Source: Oehlia diaphana (Eukaryota > Glomeromycota > Glomeromycetes > Glomerales > Glomeraceae). Taken from it: DNA of 64,000 bases. Location of the stretch: positions 99,558 through 163,557 of the forward strand of contig QZLH01000020.1 of assembly GCA_003833135.1 (NCBI GenBank), given 5' to 3'. Made by a program: the position numbers and the translations under genes. Of this stretch, positions 23,470 to 41,191 are shown piece after piece. A model generated the notes under the pieces. The model worked only from the letters and a program-made list of their open reading frames with translations, had not been told where the DNA came from and ran no database searches. The number at the start of each line of letters is the position of its first letter. Position 1 is the stretch's first letter.

Positions 23470-25414
23470 TTAATGTCCATCCATGATTCCAAAGACACCA
23501 GATTCAATACCATCTCGTTGTCGACGGTGATATTCACAACGTGCCTTATCCTTCAACTTAGCTGCAGATCTATTCTCAAGGATTTGTCCTTTTTCTCCAT
23601 AATTCTTCTTTATAGTTGTCCATTGCTTTCCATGCTGACGCATGCCTTCTTCAAGTGCAAGCAATTCCCGGTCAGTCCACATAACTTTGCTTCGTTTTGT
23701 CATTCTTCTAGTTTCATCATTGTCGGCATAGTCAGCATTATCTATTGCTTTTCTCTTGCCAAGTTTATTCCTATAATAATACAGAATTGGTTGATTATGA
23801 TATGAAGTGAACATTGTTTAATGAAATAATATATGAAATAATAAATAATACCAACCTGGAACTACCTTCGTTTTGTTCATAAGGTGGACTTCCTTCTGTA
23901 AATGATTCATCTGAAGATGATTGTCTAAATATACCATATACGTTAGATAGTAATTTTCAAGCAAAGTTAAAATATTTTAACTTACCTATCGTCTACTGAT
24001 TCAGGTTGATCCACAATCATATTCGTCAGAGAACTTGATGAACGCTCCATTGTTTTTCGCCTAAGAAAAAAAAAATCATTCAATGTTAAAAACTTGGAAT
24101 AATTTAAAAAGTTAATATAATAAATCAATTTTCGTACGTAGAGAGTGTTGCCCTTCTTCCATTACTATTTGCTTTATTATCACGTTCACTTCTTCGTTCA
24201 CTTCTTGGTGTTCTTGGACTTTATATTAGAAATGATAGTAATTAAATATAATAAAAATCGAGAGATGATTTCAAAAAAATTTTTACTCACTTTAAGGTGG
24301 AACTAAGTAATTCAACATTACTATTAGGTAATAAATCACTTTGAGTGCGTTTCAATTCCGTGTCAACAATTAATTCTATTGATTGGCCGTTATTTTGTGA
24401 CGTTATTTGTTCTATTTCTTCTTTTTTTGAAATAGAAGAAGAATCAACTAAATTATCGCCTATATTATCACCTATATTATCACCTATATTATCGCCTGTA
24501 TTATCGCCTGTATTATCGTCTGTATTATCGGAAGATATATCATCATCATCATTTTCTTCAGTATCAGCTAATCTACGTTTCTTTGTACTATTATCAACAT
24601 CATCTCGTGGTATATCTTCAATAACAACTCTAGCTGAACTATTTGATGATGATGATGATGATATGGGTAGAGCTTCGATTGAGGGATATTTATATAATAA
24701 AGGCATTTCAGATTCATTTACCCTATTGAATATATTGGACAAACATTTAAACATATCTTGAACGAATTTACTCCATTTAAATTCCTTCATCAACATTTCA
24801 ACATCATCGGAGAAACGTTGAATTTTATTACAAATTTTTTTATATGTTTCCTTATACATTGGTGGACCATCTTCACCATCAACATTTGGAAACATGGTTT
24901 TGTATAAATTTCTTTGTGGATTTTTATTAATCTTAGAAATATAAATTTGAACTCTCAAATTAATATCTAAATCCCAGATCGTCTCAGATTGCATCAAAGA
25001 TGGAGGTACGACATAACTAAAAAAAGATTTAATATCGACATTTTGAAGATCCGGTACAGTAGGATCAAAATTTGCGAATAATAAATTGAAAAACTGGGTA
25101 ATATTTGGACGTCTTATAATATTATGTAAATCATTTTTGTTTGATATTGCAAATTTGTTAATATCTATAAAATCTGAAGATTTTAATAAAGATTTTTTGA
25201 CTTCAAAAAAACACATGCATTTTTTTGTTGCAATCCATTTCAATTGTTTGATTGTGGAAGGCGAACGATTGTTGATTTCTTTTTCAAAATATTTTAGTTG
25301 AGCAGCTAAAGACTCATAAGCTAACGTATCCAAGATATGTAAATATCTTAATAATTCATCACTTTTAAAGAAAGTAGCGTTACCAATCAGAAACTCAGGC
25401 GATTTCTCAGTCAT
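23470..25414 (-). CDS. TRF/TBF1-like telobox Myb DNA-binding protein
   Basis: Predicted to bind TTAGGG-type repeats at telomeres or at gene promoters. Five exons (24291-25414, 24138-24218, 23986-24060, 23856-23924, 23470-23770) sum to 549 residues. The N-terminal half resembles a TRF-homology dimerisation domain (FFNLLFANFDPTVPD, LDINLRVQIYISKINKNP). The middle is acidic and low-complexity with an internal GDNIGDN-type repeat. The C-terminal Myb domain reads VMWTDRELLALEEGM, GKQWTTIKKNYG, ILENRSAAKLKDKARCEY. The LKDKARxE block is the telobox signature shared with yeast Tbf1 and S. pombe Taz1/Teb1. A longer frame reaches an upstream Met at 25543, but that extension is only Phe/Leu-rich noise, so I start at MTEKSPEF. 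Whether it acts at telomeres or as a general regulatory factor cannot be told from sequence. Confidence 0.85.
24452..24530. repeat. In-frame 12-bp repeat coding GDNIGDN/GDNTGDN
   Basis: Six to seven copies of a 12-base unit (TATTATCACCTA and variants) lie inside exon 1 of the telobox protein and code for a Gly-Asp-Asn-Ile/Thr repeat. The length is a multiple of three, so copy-number change would keep the frame. Confidence 0.85.
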
Positions 25415-25834
25415 CACGTAAAAAAAAGGAAAAAAAGGGAAAAAAAGGGGAAAAAGGAAGTCTAGTGAGAAAAGTAATAAGATTCGTAAAAAAAAAAATT
25501 CTGTTAGAGGTAATGAACGAAAATAAAAATAGTAATAATACAAAAAAAAACTGAAAACAAAAAGAAGGGAAAAAAAAAAAATTTCTTTTCGTCGGTAAAG
25601 AAAACATTTGATACTTATATAACGAATTGGAGGGGTTGTAAATCCAAGCCACGAGGATCATTATCACAATCACAGTAGATTTTTATGGTTTTATGACACG
25701 TGTTTCCGCGTGATGCGGCGTAGTATTTTAATATGACCTACTTTTCATATAGTATACACGTATGATTTGATATCAAGGTTTAATACAATATTTATAAAAG
25801 AACATCAATAATCTTAGATTGAGCAAAAAAAAGC

Positions 25835-25854
25835 AAAAAAGACGCGTCTTTTTT
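25835..25854. promoter_or_regulatory. 20-bp perfect palindrome with an MluI cell-cycle box
   Basis: Six A, GACGCGTC, six T form a perfect palindrome centred on ACGCGT at 25842-25847, about 430 bases upstream of the telobox-protein start. ACGCGT is the MCB element of MBF-type factors that drive G1/S genes in fungi. Function here is inferred from the motif only. Confidence 0.35.
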
Positions 25855-26360
25855 CATCAATAATCAGTGGAATTACTTATTATAATGTTAAAATCTCATG
25901 TATTATTATAATTATTTATAAAGGTAAAAATGGTTTCAAAGTCATAATTCAACTTAATTTATTTTTGAGTTGATTAATATGTTTACTGTATATGATATAT
26001 TGATATGTCGTATTCATAAAATATTAACTATAATTAATTAATATCTGGTTAATCAATAAGAAAAATCTTTTGTTTCTAAAAAAAAAAGGAAACAAGTTTG
26101 ATAATATTACCTTCTTTTTTTTTAACTAATTCGTGTTCAAGTTTATATAGGCGTCTTCATTCAATTGATTCAAGTTTAAAAAATGATGATGACAATTATT
26201 AAATTATCATACACCAATATGTCAAAATGACATTGTTTTTAGTTGAACCCAAAAATATCTTGCAGATAATAAGATTTATTGACAACAAGAAGCAAAGCCA
26301 CTATATTGAGCATCTTATGTTATAACAAACAATATTTTAAAATTTAGCGATTGTTTTTAT

Positions 26361-27010
26361 TTAACATCGCCTAAATCTATTGGGAAAGGTCAGTTCCCAA
26401 ATAGAATTAATATTATCTGTAAGATTTCCACTTATTGGTTCATTTAATTCAAAGATGGCTTCATTAAACCCTGGGAAAAAAGAAGAAAAATCAATTTATT
26501 AATAAATTGTTAATAATTTCAAAGAGTAATCTGTTACCAGAAAATAAATTAATAATTCTGAGAATCTTTCCAAGAACTCGATATAATTTGTTTACTAGAA
26601 TACAAAGAAAATCTTTTTAAACAATAAAGGGTTTCGATAAGATTGTCGTAAAAAGAAGAAAAGATAGATTTTGTCATACATACGATAATAACACTCTTAT
26701 GCAATAGTTTGATCTACATAAAGTCTGTGAAAGGGAAAAAAAATTCATAATCACATTAATCAAGAAGTAAACAGCATATGATTAACAAAGATTGCAAGAG
26801 TAGGCGTACTCAAGGCTAAGCAATTTAAACATTAGTTCTCTATTGTAAAAGATTAAGGTTTTAAAGTGAGAAATTATTATGATCATAAGGTTAACTTTAT
26901 TACTTAATCGTACCTTGATTCTACTTTTGGCAAGTAATATTTTGGATAATAACCGGAGTTCAAAAATCTCACAAAGAATTCAATCTGAGATCTGGAAAAT
27001 CATTACGATA
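26361..27010 (-). pseudogene. Unrecognised spliced gene or its remnant, partial model
   Basis: Three coding-looking segments with plausible splice ends lie in order on the minus strand. One is bounded by TTTTCCAG and GTACG and reads QIEFFVRFLNSGYYPKYYL (about 26938-27007). One at 26538-26594 reads KLYRVLGKILRIINLF. The last exon, 26361-26470, reads FNEAIFELNEPISGN and IWELTFPNRFRRC and ends at TAA. The last two join cleanly in frame. Joining the first to the second needs intermediate exons that I could not place without a stop (26620-26900). I do not recognise the family. It is either a small real gene with missed exons or a recently broken one. Confidence 0.35.
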
Positions 27011-29914
27011 TAAAGAACAAAGAAATTTAACTTTAAACGCCGTACAATTTACAGTACACATGGCAATTTTTTAAAAAGCTTAAAAAGGAAAATATTTACG
27101 AACGACATAATCGAAGATTTACCATACCCAATAAAAATATGCACGTGGAATCTCGAAAAATAATTTTTTTTTTTATTATACTTGGAGTATTTTTAATATA
27201 ATTTTTTTGCACTTTTATCATAAACAGTTATTAACGTTCGACTAAAAAATAATTATTATTAACGTGGCAATTTGAACGAAAGGTAGTTTTTACGAAGTGT
27301 TTGTATTACCAGAAAATTATTTATTGAAATTTGTTCAGAAGGATGGATTAAAAAAATTATTAGTTGTGTCCCAATTAGTATTCATATAAAACATATCTGT
27401 TAGACATTAAAAAGTCAAGAAATACTGTATCGAGATCCTTTGTAATCACTTTTCATTTTTTTCCCCTCAATATTGTGATGTGGTAGAATCTTTAGATATT
27501 TGTAATTCTGATTAAAGTTTCGAACATTCTCATTAGGCAATATGTATTTAATGTCTTAAATGTTTATTCAAGTGGATATATTTGTATACCGTTCTCAATC
27601 CTACTGGATTTGAGACGTGTCGAGAAGTTGTGACCTTTTCCTCTCTTTATTAACCATTTTTCAAAAGTAAAGTATATAAGGATGAAATAAATATCTTAAA
27701 ACAAGGTATTTTTAATAATGAATGCTGTATCATAGAGTGCTCGTGTTTGAAAGCATAAACACACTATTATGTGTGAACCGTTTCGCAAGTTACACGAGTT
27801 ATAAAGGACGATTCAGTGATTTTATTATGTTAAATTTTTAACGAACAATGAATTTTCATGGTAAATATAAAGAATATTCAATATTATATGAATAAAATTA
27901 GTAAATTATTAAAAGATACAGTAATTACATAAGTACCTTTTTTCGATAAGATGGACTTAATAATATAATACACCAATTTGTGCATAATATTAGTATTCGC
28001 AACAGTACTTAATGTACTTAATGTTTGCGGTTAATATTGAGGTCGATATTTTCTCGTTTCTTTTAATGAAAAAAAAAATTGAGCTTCTCTAAAAACAAAT
28101 GGAGATATTGAGGTAATTCTACTTCATTTACTTCATTTAAATATTCATACAAATCCAAATATCCAAATATTATATTCTCTTTATCACAATTCACAAAAAT
28201 TGAATGTTCTTGTCAATTTTCAAATTATGAGTAAATTCAAGAGATGAAACATAACAACCATATTTCAAAAAAAAACCCCCCAGTTTTATCACATCTTTAT
28301 TTAACCTTTAGGTCATAAACATCATTTGGATAAGTCGGTGCAAGTACATAATGAGTAGATAGAGTTTTCAAAAATCTGCGACTAGATTTTTTTTGCTCAA
28401 AAGAAAGTGTTTATTTTTGACCTACTCTTTTAATTTTCATTGTCATCAATAAATCTCTGATAATTATTAAATAATTTTCCTCTTAACTTGCTAAGAGTCT
28501 TAAAGGTTTTCTAATATTTTTTCTTTCATATAAATCGTAAAACATCAAGAATTATTTTAATTTTCTTGATCATTTTTTTTACTATGATTCTAGAATATCA
28601 AAGTAAAAGAAGAAAACTAACTCCCAAACCTACTGAGTCAATGATTATGGTAAGTGACTAGCTCAATCTATAAAAAAGCTCTTCATCAAATCTCATTTAA
28701 TATAGTGGCATAATGCCAAATGATTATTACGAGGAAGAGGAATCAAAGATACAAGAAGAATTAGGAGATTCACCAAGACCAAGAAGTTGTGATAGTGAAA
28801 CCAGAAATAGACGAAGCTACATGTTCATTATAACATTGACAGATTGACTAGTAAACTCTTAGAGATAACATGAAACAATTGATCTGTTATTAAAGAAGGC
28901 ATACCGGCAGATTAATTTTTTGCCGGTAAAGTAGTTAATACATATAAACTACTTTAGCGTAACCTTGCATTTTGTATTTAACATAGGACAGCTTGACCCA
29001 AGTCATACAAACGTAAATGATAAAGGAATAATATTTTGCTGATAAAAATTTTTATGAGAAAATTTCGAATACATATATCATTAAGGAGAAGAATTGCTCT
29101 CAATATTCCTGAAGCCCAATAGGCTAGGCTTGGTGTTGTTAGTAGATTTCTCAGATTATACGTCCTTATGATAATGGTATCAGGAAAGAAAAATTAATTT
29201 TGTAAATTGCTTTTTATTTTTAATATATTTAAGTACCGTATACATTATTATTTATTTTAGATAATTTGACCCAGATGATCTTGGCATTCTAAAATTTTTA
29301 TACAAGGTTACTATGTAAATATGTGAGGAATAAAGCAATTAAAAAAATTCAAACCGATATCTGTACATTCAAGGTATTTACTGAAAGTTTCTTTCCTTGG
29401 GACCATAAGTCAACGATAAACTGTGTCTTTAGTCTTTACATAATACTTCGTGGTTAAGATTTGGTGAATATGAATAAGTGTAACCAACATAATTCGGCTG
29501 CAAGAGATCAGCAATGGTTAAATAACGCCTTATACGACTTAAAATTATTATAATCATGCATGATTAAATTAAATATATTTTTTAAAACATAATTATAACT
29601 TAAATATTTATTTCTTGAATAAAATGTATCTATTATTGAAATTGCTCACTAGCCTATAATATGTCTAATTGTCTAATAGATATTTTAAAAAGTATATTAA
29701 TTACTATTCTTTTAGAATGTGAAATACTTGTAAAATTTAACATTTTTAAGTATTTAGAATCTGATCAAAAAAAAAATAATTTAATAATATATATGGGTTA
29801 GCGCGTGATAAACAATATAAATGCATTACGGCTTAAATAAAAAACTAATGTTAATAAGATAATTAATTATTAATCATTAAATTCTAAATCCTAATTATCT
29901 GTTATTATTTTACT
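27011..29914. other. Intergenic region with a short coding-like remnant
   Basis: Mostly AT-rich DNA without genes. At 28713-28847 (+) a frame reads MPNDYYEEEESKIQEEL and GDSPRPRSCDSETRNRR before a stop, preceded by a possible splice acceptor. Upstream, KRRKLTPKPTESMIM lies in another frame before a GTAAGT. This looks like a frameshifted exon pair of a lost gene. At 28902-28928 an 8-bp inverted repeat (TACCGGCA/TGCCGGTA) forms a small hairpin. I could not identify anything else. Confidence 0.4.
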
Positions 29915-32301
29915 CTATAATGTTGATTCTCTATAATTTTTTACACATTTAACACTACAAAACTTCAATTCGGATACTTCGAAAGGCACTAATTCAGAAA
30001 GAGATTTTCCACATATAGTGCAAACAACGTTTCCTATAGAGGGGAGGTTTATTGGTGCAGATTTTAATCGTGCTTCGGCAGCTCTGGCACGACGCTCTCT
30101 TTCAATTTTCATACGCATTTCGGGTGGTAATCCAATTAGTGAACTAGAACTATCAGGCGTTTTATTTGACGTTAATTTCTTTGACGACGCTGATATTAAT
30201 GATCCTGATTTAGGTTCAATACTTTCAGTTACAGTTTTTCCCTCTAATTCTTTTTCTTTTTTATTAGTTGTTGCTTTTTTCTTTTTTTCTTTATTCTTCT
30301 TTTTCTTTTCTTTTAGTTTATTTTGTTGTTCTTCTTCCATTTCTTTTGTCAAAGGACTAGGCACATGAGCGATAGCCCAATCCCACTTATCCATGTGCTC
30401 TGCCATATATCTTCGAAATATATTACGTGTTTCTTTATCATTTGCTAAATCATAAGGTGTCACATTCTTATTCGAAGTGATCGTTGGATCTGCTCCTTGA
30501 TGTAAAAGATATTCAACAATATCATGGTGACCCAAATATGACGCTAAATGTAATAAAGTTGGTAATTTACTGTTATCATTCTCGGATAGTGTTGTGATAG
30601 GAAGGAGCTCTGTAACGTCAATAGAATTTTTGGTGATATGGTTCACAAATAAATCAAATTTCCCTTTTTTTATAAGTTGAATCATCTTAATTACTTTATT
30701 AGATGCTTGTTCTAAATTATTCGATGATTCAACTGGTTCAACCGGTTCAAGTGGTTCAACAGATTCTATTGGAGTTTCTTTTGATCCTTTTATTTCTTCT
30801 AATGATTCTATAACAATTTGGGAATTTATCAAGTTTTTCTCTGTTAACTTATTTTTTGAAGGTTCTTGACTATCTTCATTTACTTCTAAAACTTTTACTC
30901 TAGTTAGTTCTATAAAAGTTTTTCTTAACTCAGTAAAAGTCTAGAAAATAAACGAAATAAAAAAATATTAGCTTTTGTAAAATATTTTGAAAACGAAAAA
31001 TATCTGATAATTCACAAACCGGACGTTTAGTAGAAAATGGAAAACTCCTAATTCTTCTATCATCTATCCAATAATATTAAAAAAAAAATGTTAACGGAAA
31101 TTCAATTTTAAAATAAATATAAATAAATACCGAACATTACGTATACAAACCTTTCTTTAAAACTGCTCCTTCATAATTATAAATAATATTTTTGTTGTTA
31201 CCAGGTGCATGAATAAAAATAAGTTCACTTTCTTCAATCATTGATTTCCACTGTTCGATTAAAACACGAATACTTTTTTGTAAAGCACTTTCATTATATC
31301 TTCTTAATTCTGCACCTGCAGATTTGGCTTTCCCTTTTGTATTATCATTGCTAGCCTGACTTCCGCCTTGCTTCCTACGTGCTTGTTTGTAATGGAAAAA
31401 AAAAAAATAATTTAAAATGACGAAATAAAATTTATAAATTTCTATTTAACCATTTAATTATCCCTACTTGTGTATCGATGAAACGTTTTATGGACTATCA
31501 CTTTAACTTCTTTAGCATTAGTTACTTTTGTATTCGCTGTAATATCCAAAATCAATGCTGCAAAATGACCACCTCTAATCATTAGCATTGTCCATAATCT
31601 TGGATTTTCTTTTTCATTTGGCTTGATTTGCAACTTGTGAATATCTTCAATAGCATTCTCTCCAAGATTATTTAGAATATTTTTATAAATGCCTAAATTA
31701 ATCGTCATTGGAGAGCACGTAAACCATAAAATTGGTTCGGAATTTTTTTTTTCAGGTGATTCATTATCATCTATTTTTAAATTATTTACACGCATTGTTA
31801 TATCATCATCAGTTGTGTCAGAGTTTGATCCTGAGATACTTGATAAACTGTCTTTAAAAAAAAAATTATAGAAAATTAGTTTATGATAATTAACAATAAA
31901 AAAATTAAATAAAATTTCAATTTTACCCTACCACCCATTAATTCTTCAAATTCTTCTTCAGTTATTGGATTATATCTGTTTTTACCACGTTCTAAATTAA
32001 TAGCACGCATTTTTACATTAAATCTATGCCAATCCAATTTATAATGTTCCCTTTGTTGTTCCACATTTTCAAATGATGTTATTCCACAAACGAAACATGT
32101 AGGTTTCATAAGATCATTTTCATAATTTTCATTTTGTTCAGTAAAAATATCGATTTCTTTTATTTTTGTTATTGTTTCTGAATCTGATATTAATTTCGTC
32201 AAGGATCTTGTCGAATCTTCTCTTAATGTAATAGCTGATAATATTTCAGGTGGTAAAGAAAATATTTGTATTGGAAATAATAAGATCGTATTAATATCCA
32301 T
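29915..32301 (-). CDS. VMS1: Vms1/ANKZF1 peptidyl-tRNA hydrolase of ribosome quality control
   Basis: Vms1 releases nascent chains from stalled 60S ribosomes by cutting the peptidyl-tRNA and partners with Cdc48/p97. Five exons (31932-32301, 31468-31851, 31151-31381, 31020-31063, 29915-30940) sum to 684 residues. Domains in order: a C2H2-type finger (CFVCGITSFENVEQQREHY, H in DWHRF); the VLRF1 release domain with RGGHFAALILD, HKTFHRYT and RRKQGGSQASN, where the Gln of GGSQ is the catalytic residue in the yeast enzyme; then ankyrin repeats (LLHLASYLGHHDIVEYLL). After a Lys-rich coil comes a VCP-interacting motif (EMRMKIERERRARAAEARL), and the protein ends in a C-terminal zinc finger (CTICGKSL...FCSVKC). 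All expected parts are present and the length is normal, so it should be functional. Confidence 0.95.
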
Positions 32302-32361
32302 TATTTATTTAAAGATAAGTACTTTAATACGGGAAATATTTTTAATGAATTTATTTTATAA

Positions 32362-32580
32362 TTAGTACGTAGAAAGAAATGAGGATGATTTTGCTTGCTC
32401 GACGTAAGCTTCTAATTGTTGTATCTCTCCTTTAGTAACAAAAGTTATGTTATCCTTGTAAAATTTCGAGACATTGGCTGTATATTTATACAAATGGAAG
32501 CGGCGTAGTATGATGATCGCTACGGGTCGGCGCAGGAATGCAGGATAGCTGCGCAAAAGTATCGTTGGTCGTTTATCTTA
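32362..32580 (-). CDS. Possible last exon of a small unidentified protein
   Basis: An open frame without an ATG runs from about 32580 to a stop at 32362. It reads LLRSYPAFLRRPVAIIILRR, then FHLYKYTANVSKFYKDNITF and GEIQQLEAYVEQAKSSS. The start is basic and hydrophobic, followed by a soluble helical part, which could suit a small mitochondrial protein. A possible acceptor (TTCTAAG) sits just upstream on the minus strand, but I found no convincing first exon between it and 33066. It lies about 60 bases upstream of VMS1 on the same strand. Function unknown and possibly spurious. Confidence 0.3.
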
Positions 32581-33066
32581 GAATATTTGTCAAACATGAT
32601 GTAATTTCATGTTGATCAAACTTCAGCATGAGCCGCAGAACTGTACATTTTACTGCGATTCTACTTTTGTTGTTAGTAAACGTTTATTTATCTAAAATCT
32701 TCTCCGGACAATATACGAAGGTCTATGCATAATAAGTCTGTTGCTGTGTAGTCGTTTCTCAGAAAACAGACGTATCTCCTCGATTTTACAGGCTTCGGAT
32801 AATGACTAGATCACGAGACTAATCAAATAGTATGACGAATAATGACTTTATGATTTTACTACACGCAGTTGTTAAATGAATTAAACAAAGTAAACTTTTT
32901 TTTGCTATTTGTAGAAATGATTTTTTTTTTATTGTATTACGAAAAATTTTACATTATACAAACTTGAAAATTCAAAGTATTAACAATTTGGCTTAATACA
33001 GAATTATTCATAGATTTAAATTTGTAAAAACATTTCACAAATAACACAATTTCATAATGACATACT

Positions 33067-34416
33067 TTAGTCAAGACTATTAACCTCTTCATAAATTGGT
33101 GTCAAATCAACATATCTGTCACCGAGATCAAAGAATAGGGTTGATCCTTTAGACATAGGCAGATCAATTGTAGTTGGTTGTAAATTTTCTTTATCTGACC
33201 CAGCACCGGTCATATCATCATTTTCATCTTGGTCTTTAATAAGGAAATTTCGCCTGCTAGGACTCAAATTCATTCTGGGAGATAAATTTGGATCTTCATA
33301 AACTTGATCTATATCCATATTTGAAACTAGATTGTTATTACCCAAAATATCATCACGTGATTCACAAGGTGAAACTATATCCTCAAACACTTTATTCTGA
33401 TCATTTTGTATAATGGGAATTTGTATATCTGGACTATCTCCCAAAATATCATCATCATACAATTCTTCTTGATCTTTAAAGGAACTTAACGGATATGACC
33501 CCATATCCAACATAATCTCTTGGGACTTATTCGTTAAAGCCGAATCATCTATGTCATCTACCTCATCATCATAAACTAACCGACGAGGTCTTAAAATATT
33601 ATCTTTAATTGGTGAGTCCGTACTTTGGACAATTTCTTCCAATTCATTTTCAATAATTAAATCATTACCATTACCAAAGGTGAAATCATTACCAAAGGTT
33701 AGATCATTACCAGCAGCTGAATCATTACCAATAGTTAAATTATCACCAATGGTTAGTCGGAAAGGCGTAGCAGTTAAGTCTTCATCATGATTTTGGCTTA
33801 TCAAATCTTCTTTGAGTTTATCCTCAAAACTCGAAAGCCTTTTATTTCGAGAAGCTGATTGAGATGGCGTATGCCAAAATTCTGATTCTTCATCAGCCAA
33901 AGTTTTTCCTGACAAGTAGTCATTTCTTTCATTTTGATTATTCTTGGCTTCTTCACGTAAAGTATCCAAATAATTTTTTAATCTTTTATCCTTACATACA
34001 TTTTCGGATTGAGAAATAGCATCCTTGAATTTCAATTGAGGGCATAGTCCATGTGCCCAAGTTTGATAAAATTTTATAAGAGTTCCAAGGTTATCAATTG
34101 TCGCGTTTTTTGATTTTTTATGATTCATAAACTTCAACTTTGGACCTTGTTCTTTCAATTTTACCAAACCATCAGGTCCTACTAGCTTTTCATAGTCTAC
34201 TTTAGGTAAAACGCGTCTTTTCTTCGCGGTTCTACCGCTCTTCTTTTCAGTTCTAGATGAAGGTTCTTGTTTCTTTGAATTTTCTTTTTTACTTTCCTCA
34301 AAATCCAACGCGTCAAAGTCGAAACCGGCAATTTTTCCTTTCTCAACTTCATAGTCATTTAGCTCTTCGTCAAGGTCAGAAAAGTTGTATTCGTTGTTAT
34401 TTTTATCAATTTTCAT
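33067..34416 (-). CDS. CSM3: Replication fork protection complex subunit Csm3/Swi3/TIPIN
   Basis: Binds Tof1/Swi1/Timeless and travels with the replisome, stabilising paused forks and supporting checkpoint signalling. It is a single-exon gene of 449 residues. After an acidic N-terminus and a basic patch comes the family domain. Its parts are RVLPKVDYEKLVGPDGL, KLKFMNHKKSKNATIDNLGT, LIKFYQTWAHGLCPQLKFKD and LKNYLDTLREE. The C-terminal two thirds is acidic and low-complexity, with a repeated (I/F)GND motif (around residues 225-255) and a cluster of short acidic motifs. It is divergent with PRP16; the start codons are 289 bases apart. An MCB box lies 46 bases upstream of its ATG, fitting G1/S expression. 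Confidence 0.92.
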   Translation of the reverse strand: MKIDKNNNEYNFSDLDEELNDYEVEKGKIAGFDFDALDFEESKKENSKKQEPSSRTEKKSGRTAKKRRVLPKVDYEKLVGPDGLVKLKEQGPKLKFMNHKKSKNATIDNLGTLIKFYQTWAHGLCPQLKFKDAISQSENVCKDKRLKNYLDTLREEAKNNQNERNDYLSGKTLADEESEFWHTPSQSASRNKRLSSFEDKLKEDLISQNHDEDLTATPFRLTIGDNLTIGNDSAAGNDLTFGNDFTFGNGNDLIIENELEEIVQSTDSPIKDNILRPRRLVYDDEVDDIDDSALTNKSQEIMLDMGSYPLSSFKDQEELYDDDILGDSPDIQIPIIQNDQNKVFEDIVSPCESRDDILGNNNLVSNMDIDQVYEDPNLSPRMNLSPSRRNFLIKDQDENDDMTGAGSDKENLQPTTIDLPMSKGSTLFFDLGDRYVDLTPIYEEVNSLD

Positions 34417-34705
34417 TGTTAAGACTTGTCTTTTGAATGTTTTGAAGAATGTAGTACTAAAACGCGTCTTAAACTGAAGATTTAGAGATTATCATAAATA
34501 TCCTAAATAGCCTCACGGGGATTTAAATCGACGTTAAATGAACAACCTTAATCACGTGATTACGTGATTTGCATAGTGTACACACACTATTTAAACTATA
34601 AACAAATCGGCTTTTCTACAGATCTAAAATTTTTTATTTACGATTAATTTAATTAAGCAACTTACTTCATATCATTTTTTACTTAATTTTCAATTTTTAT
34701 CAAAA
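34417..34705. promoter_or_regulatory. Bidirectional promoter between CSM3 and PRP16
   Basis: The 289-base gap between two divergent start codons holds ACGCGT (MCB, 34462-34467) close to CSM3. Near the middle is the 10-bp palindrome ATCACGTGAT (34551-34560), followed at once by TACGTGATT. The PRP16 side is AT-rich with CAAAA before the ATG. The MCB is the proper type of site for a replication gene. Assignment of the E-box to either gene is open. Confidence 0.5.
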
Positions 34706-40486
<5,781 letters not shown>

Positions 40487-40822
40487 AAGAATTGCTAATA
40501 TATATATTACACCAAACTTCAGATATTTATTCTTTTTGGATAATGGTCATAATATTTTTATTAAGATAAAATCTGTCAAGGTTTTTGACTTGACTTAATA
40601 GCACCCAACTGCTGGAAGATTTAATTGTAAGTTGTGAGTTTATACCCCTATTTTTATTATTAAATAGTCAATTTAGAAAATAACAATAATTTCACTTGAC
40701 ATGATGGTTTATAAAAAGACATTATACATTCATTTTACATGACTTCTACAATACTTTAACATAGATTTAAAATTAATTTCACAAACCAGTTAATCACGTG
40801 TTTGATTCATTTATAACATGGC
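40487..40822. other. Convergent 3' region between PRP16 and the rhodanese gene
   Basis: The 336-base spacer holds both 3' ends. A CACGTG lies at 40795-40800, inside a region that should be 3' UTR, so its relevance is doubtful. Nothing else is seen. Confidence 0.5.
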
Positions 40823-41154
40823 TTAATTTGTTTTACTCTTTTCAGAAAATTCTAACCAACTTCCAGGGTAATTTCTAGCTCTAAAAAACGATATTAATAA
40901 AAAATATTAAAATCGCAACAATTTACTTCAAAACTCTCACTCACCCAATAAACCCATGATGTTTGGCAATTGCAGCAGCAACCATACTTCTTTGTCCAGC
41001 TTTACAATAAAGTATGACCTTTTTTTATACATTATTAATTAATATTGACATAAATTTACAAATAAATTTATTGTATAGTACGTACTTGATCATCTTTATT
41101 AAACTTTGGTGATCCATAAATTTTATTAAAATCATCATCTGATAATGACAAAGC

Positions 41155-41191
<37 letters not shown>

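Noticed and set aside
24345..24761. 138-codon plus-strand frame with SPILSPIL repeats
   Set aside because: It is the antisense of the GDNIGDN repeat of the telobox gene.
25415..25673. N-terminal extension of the telobox protein up to 25543 and a second Phe-rich minus-strand frame
   Set aside because: Both are almost pure Phe/Leu/Ser from AT-rich purine-biased DNA and are unlike any TRF-type N-terminus.
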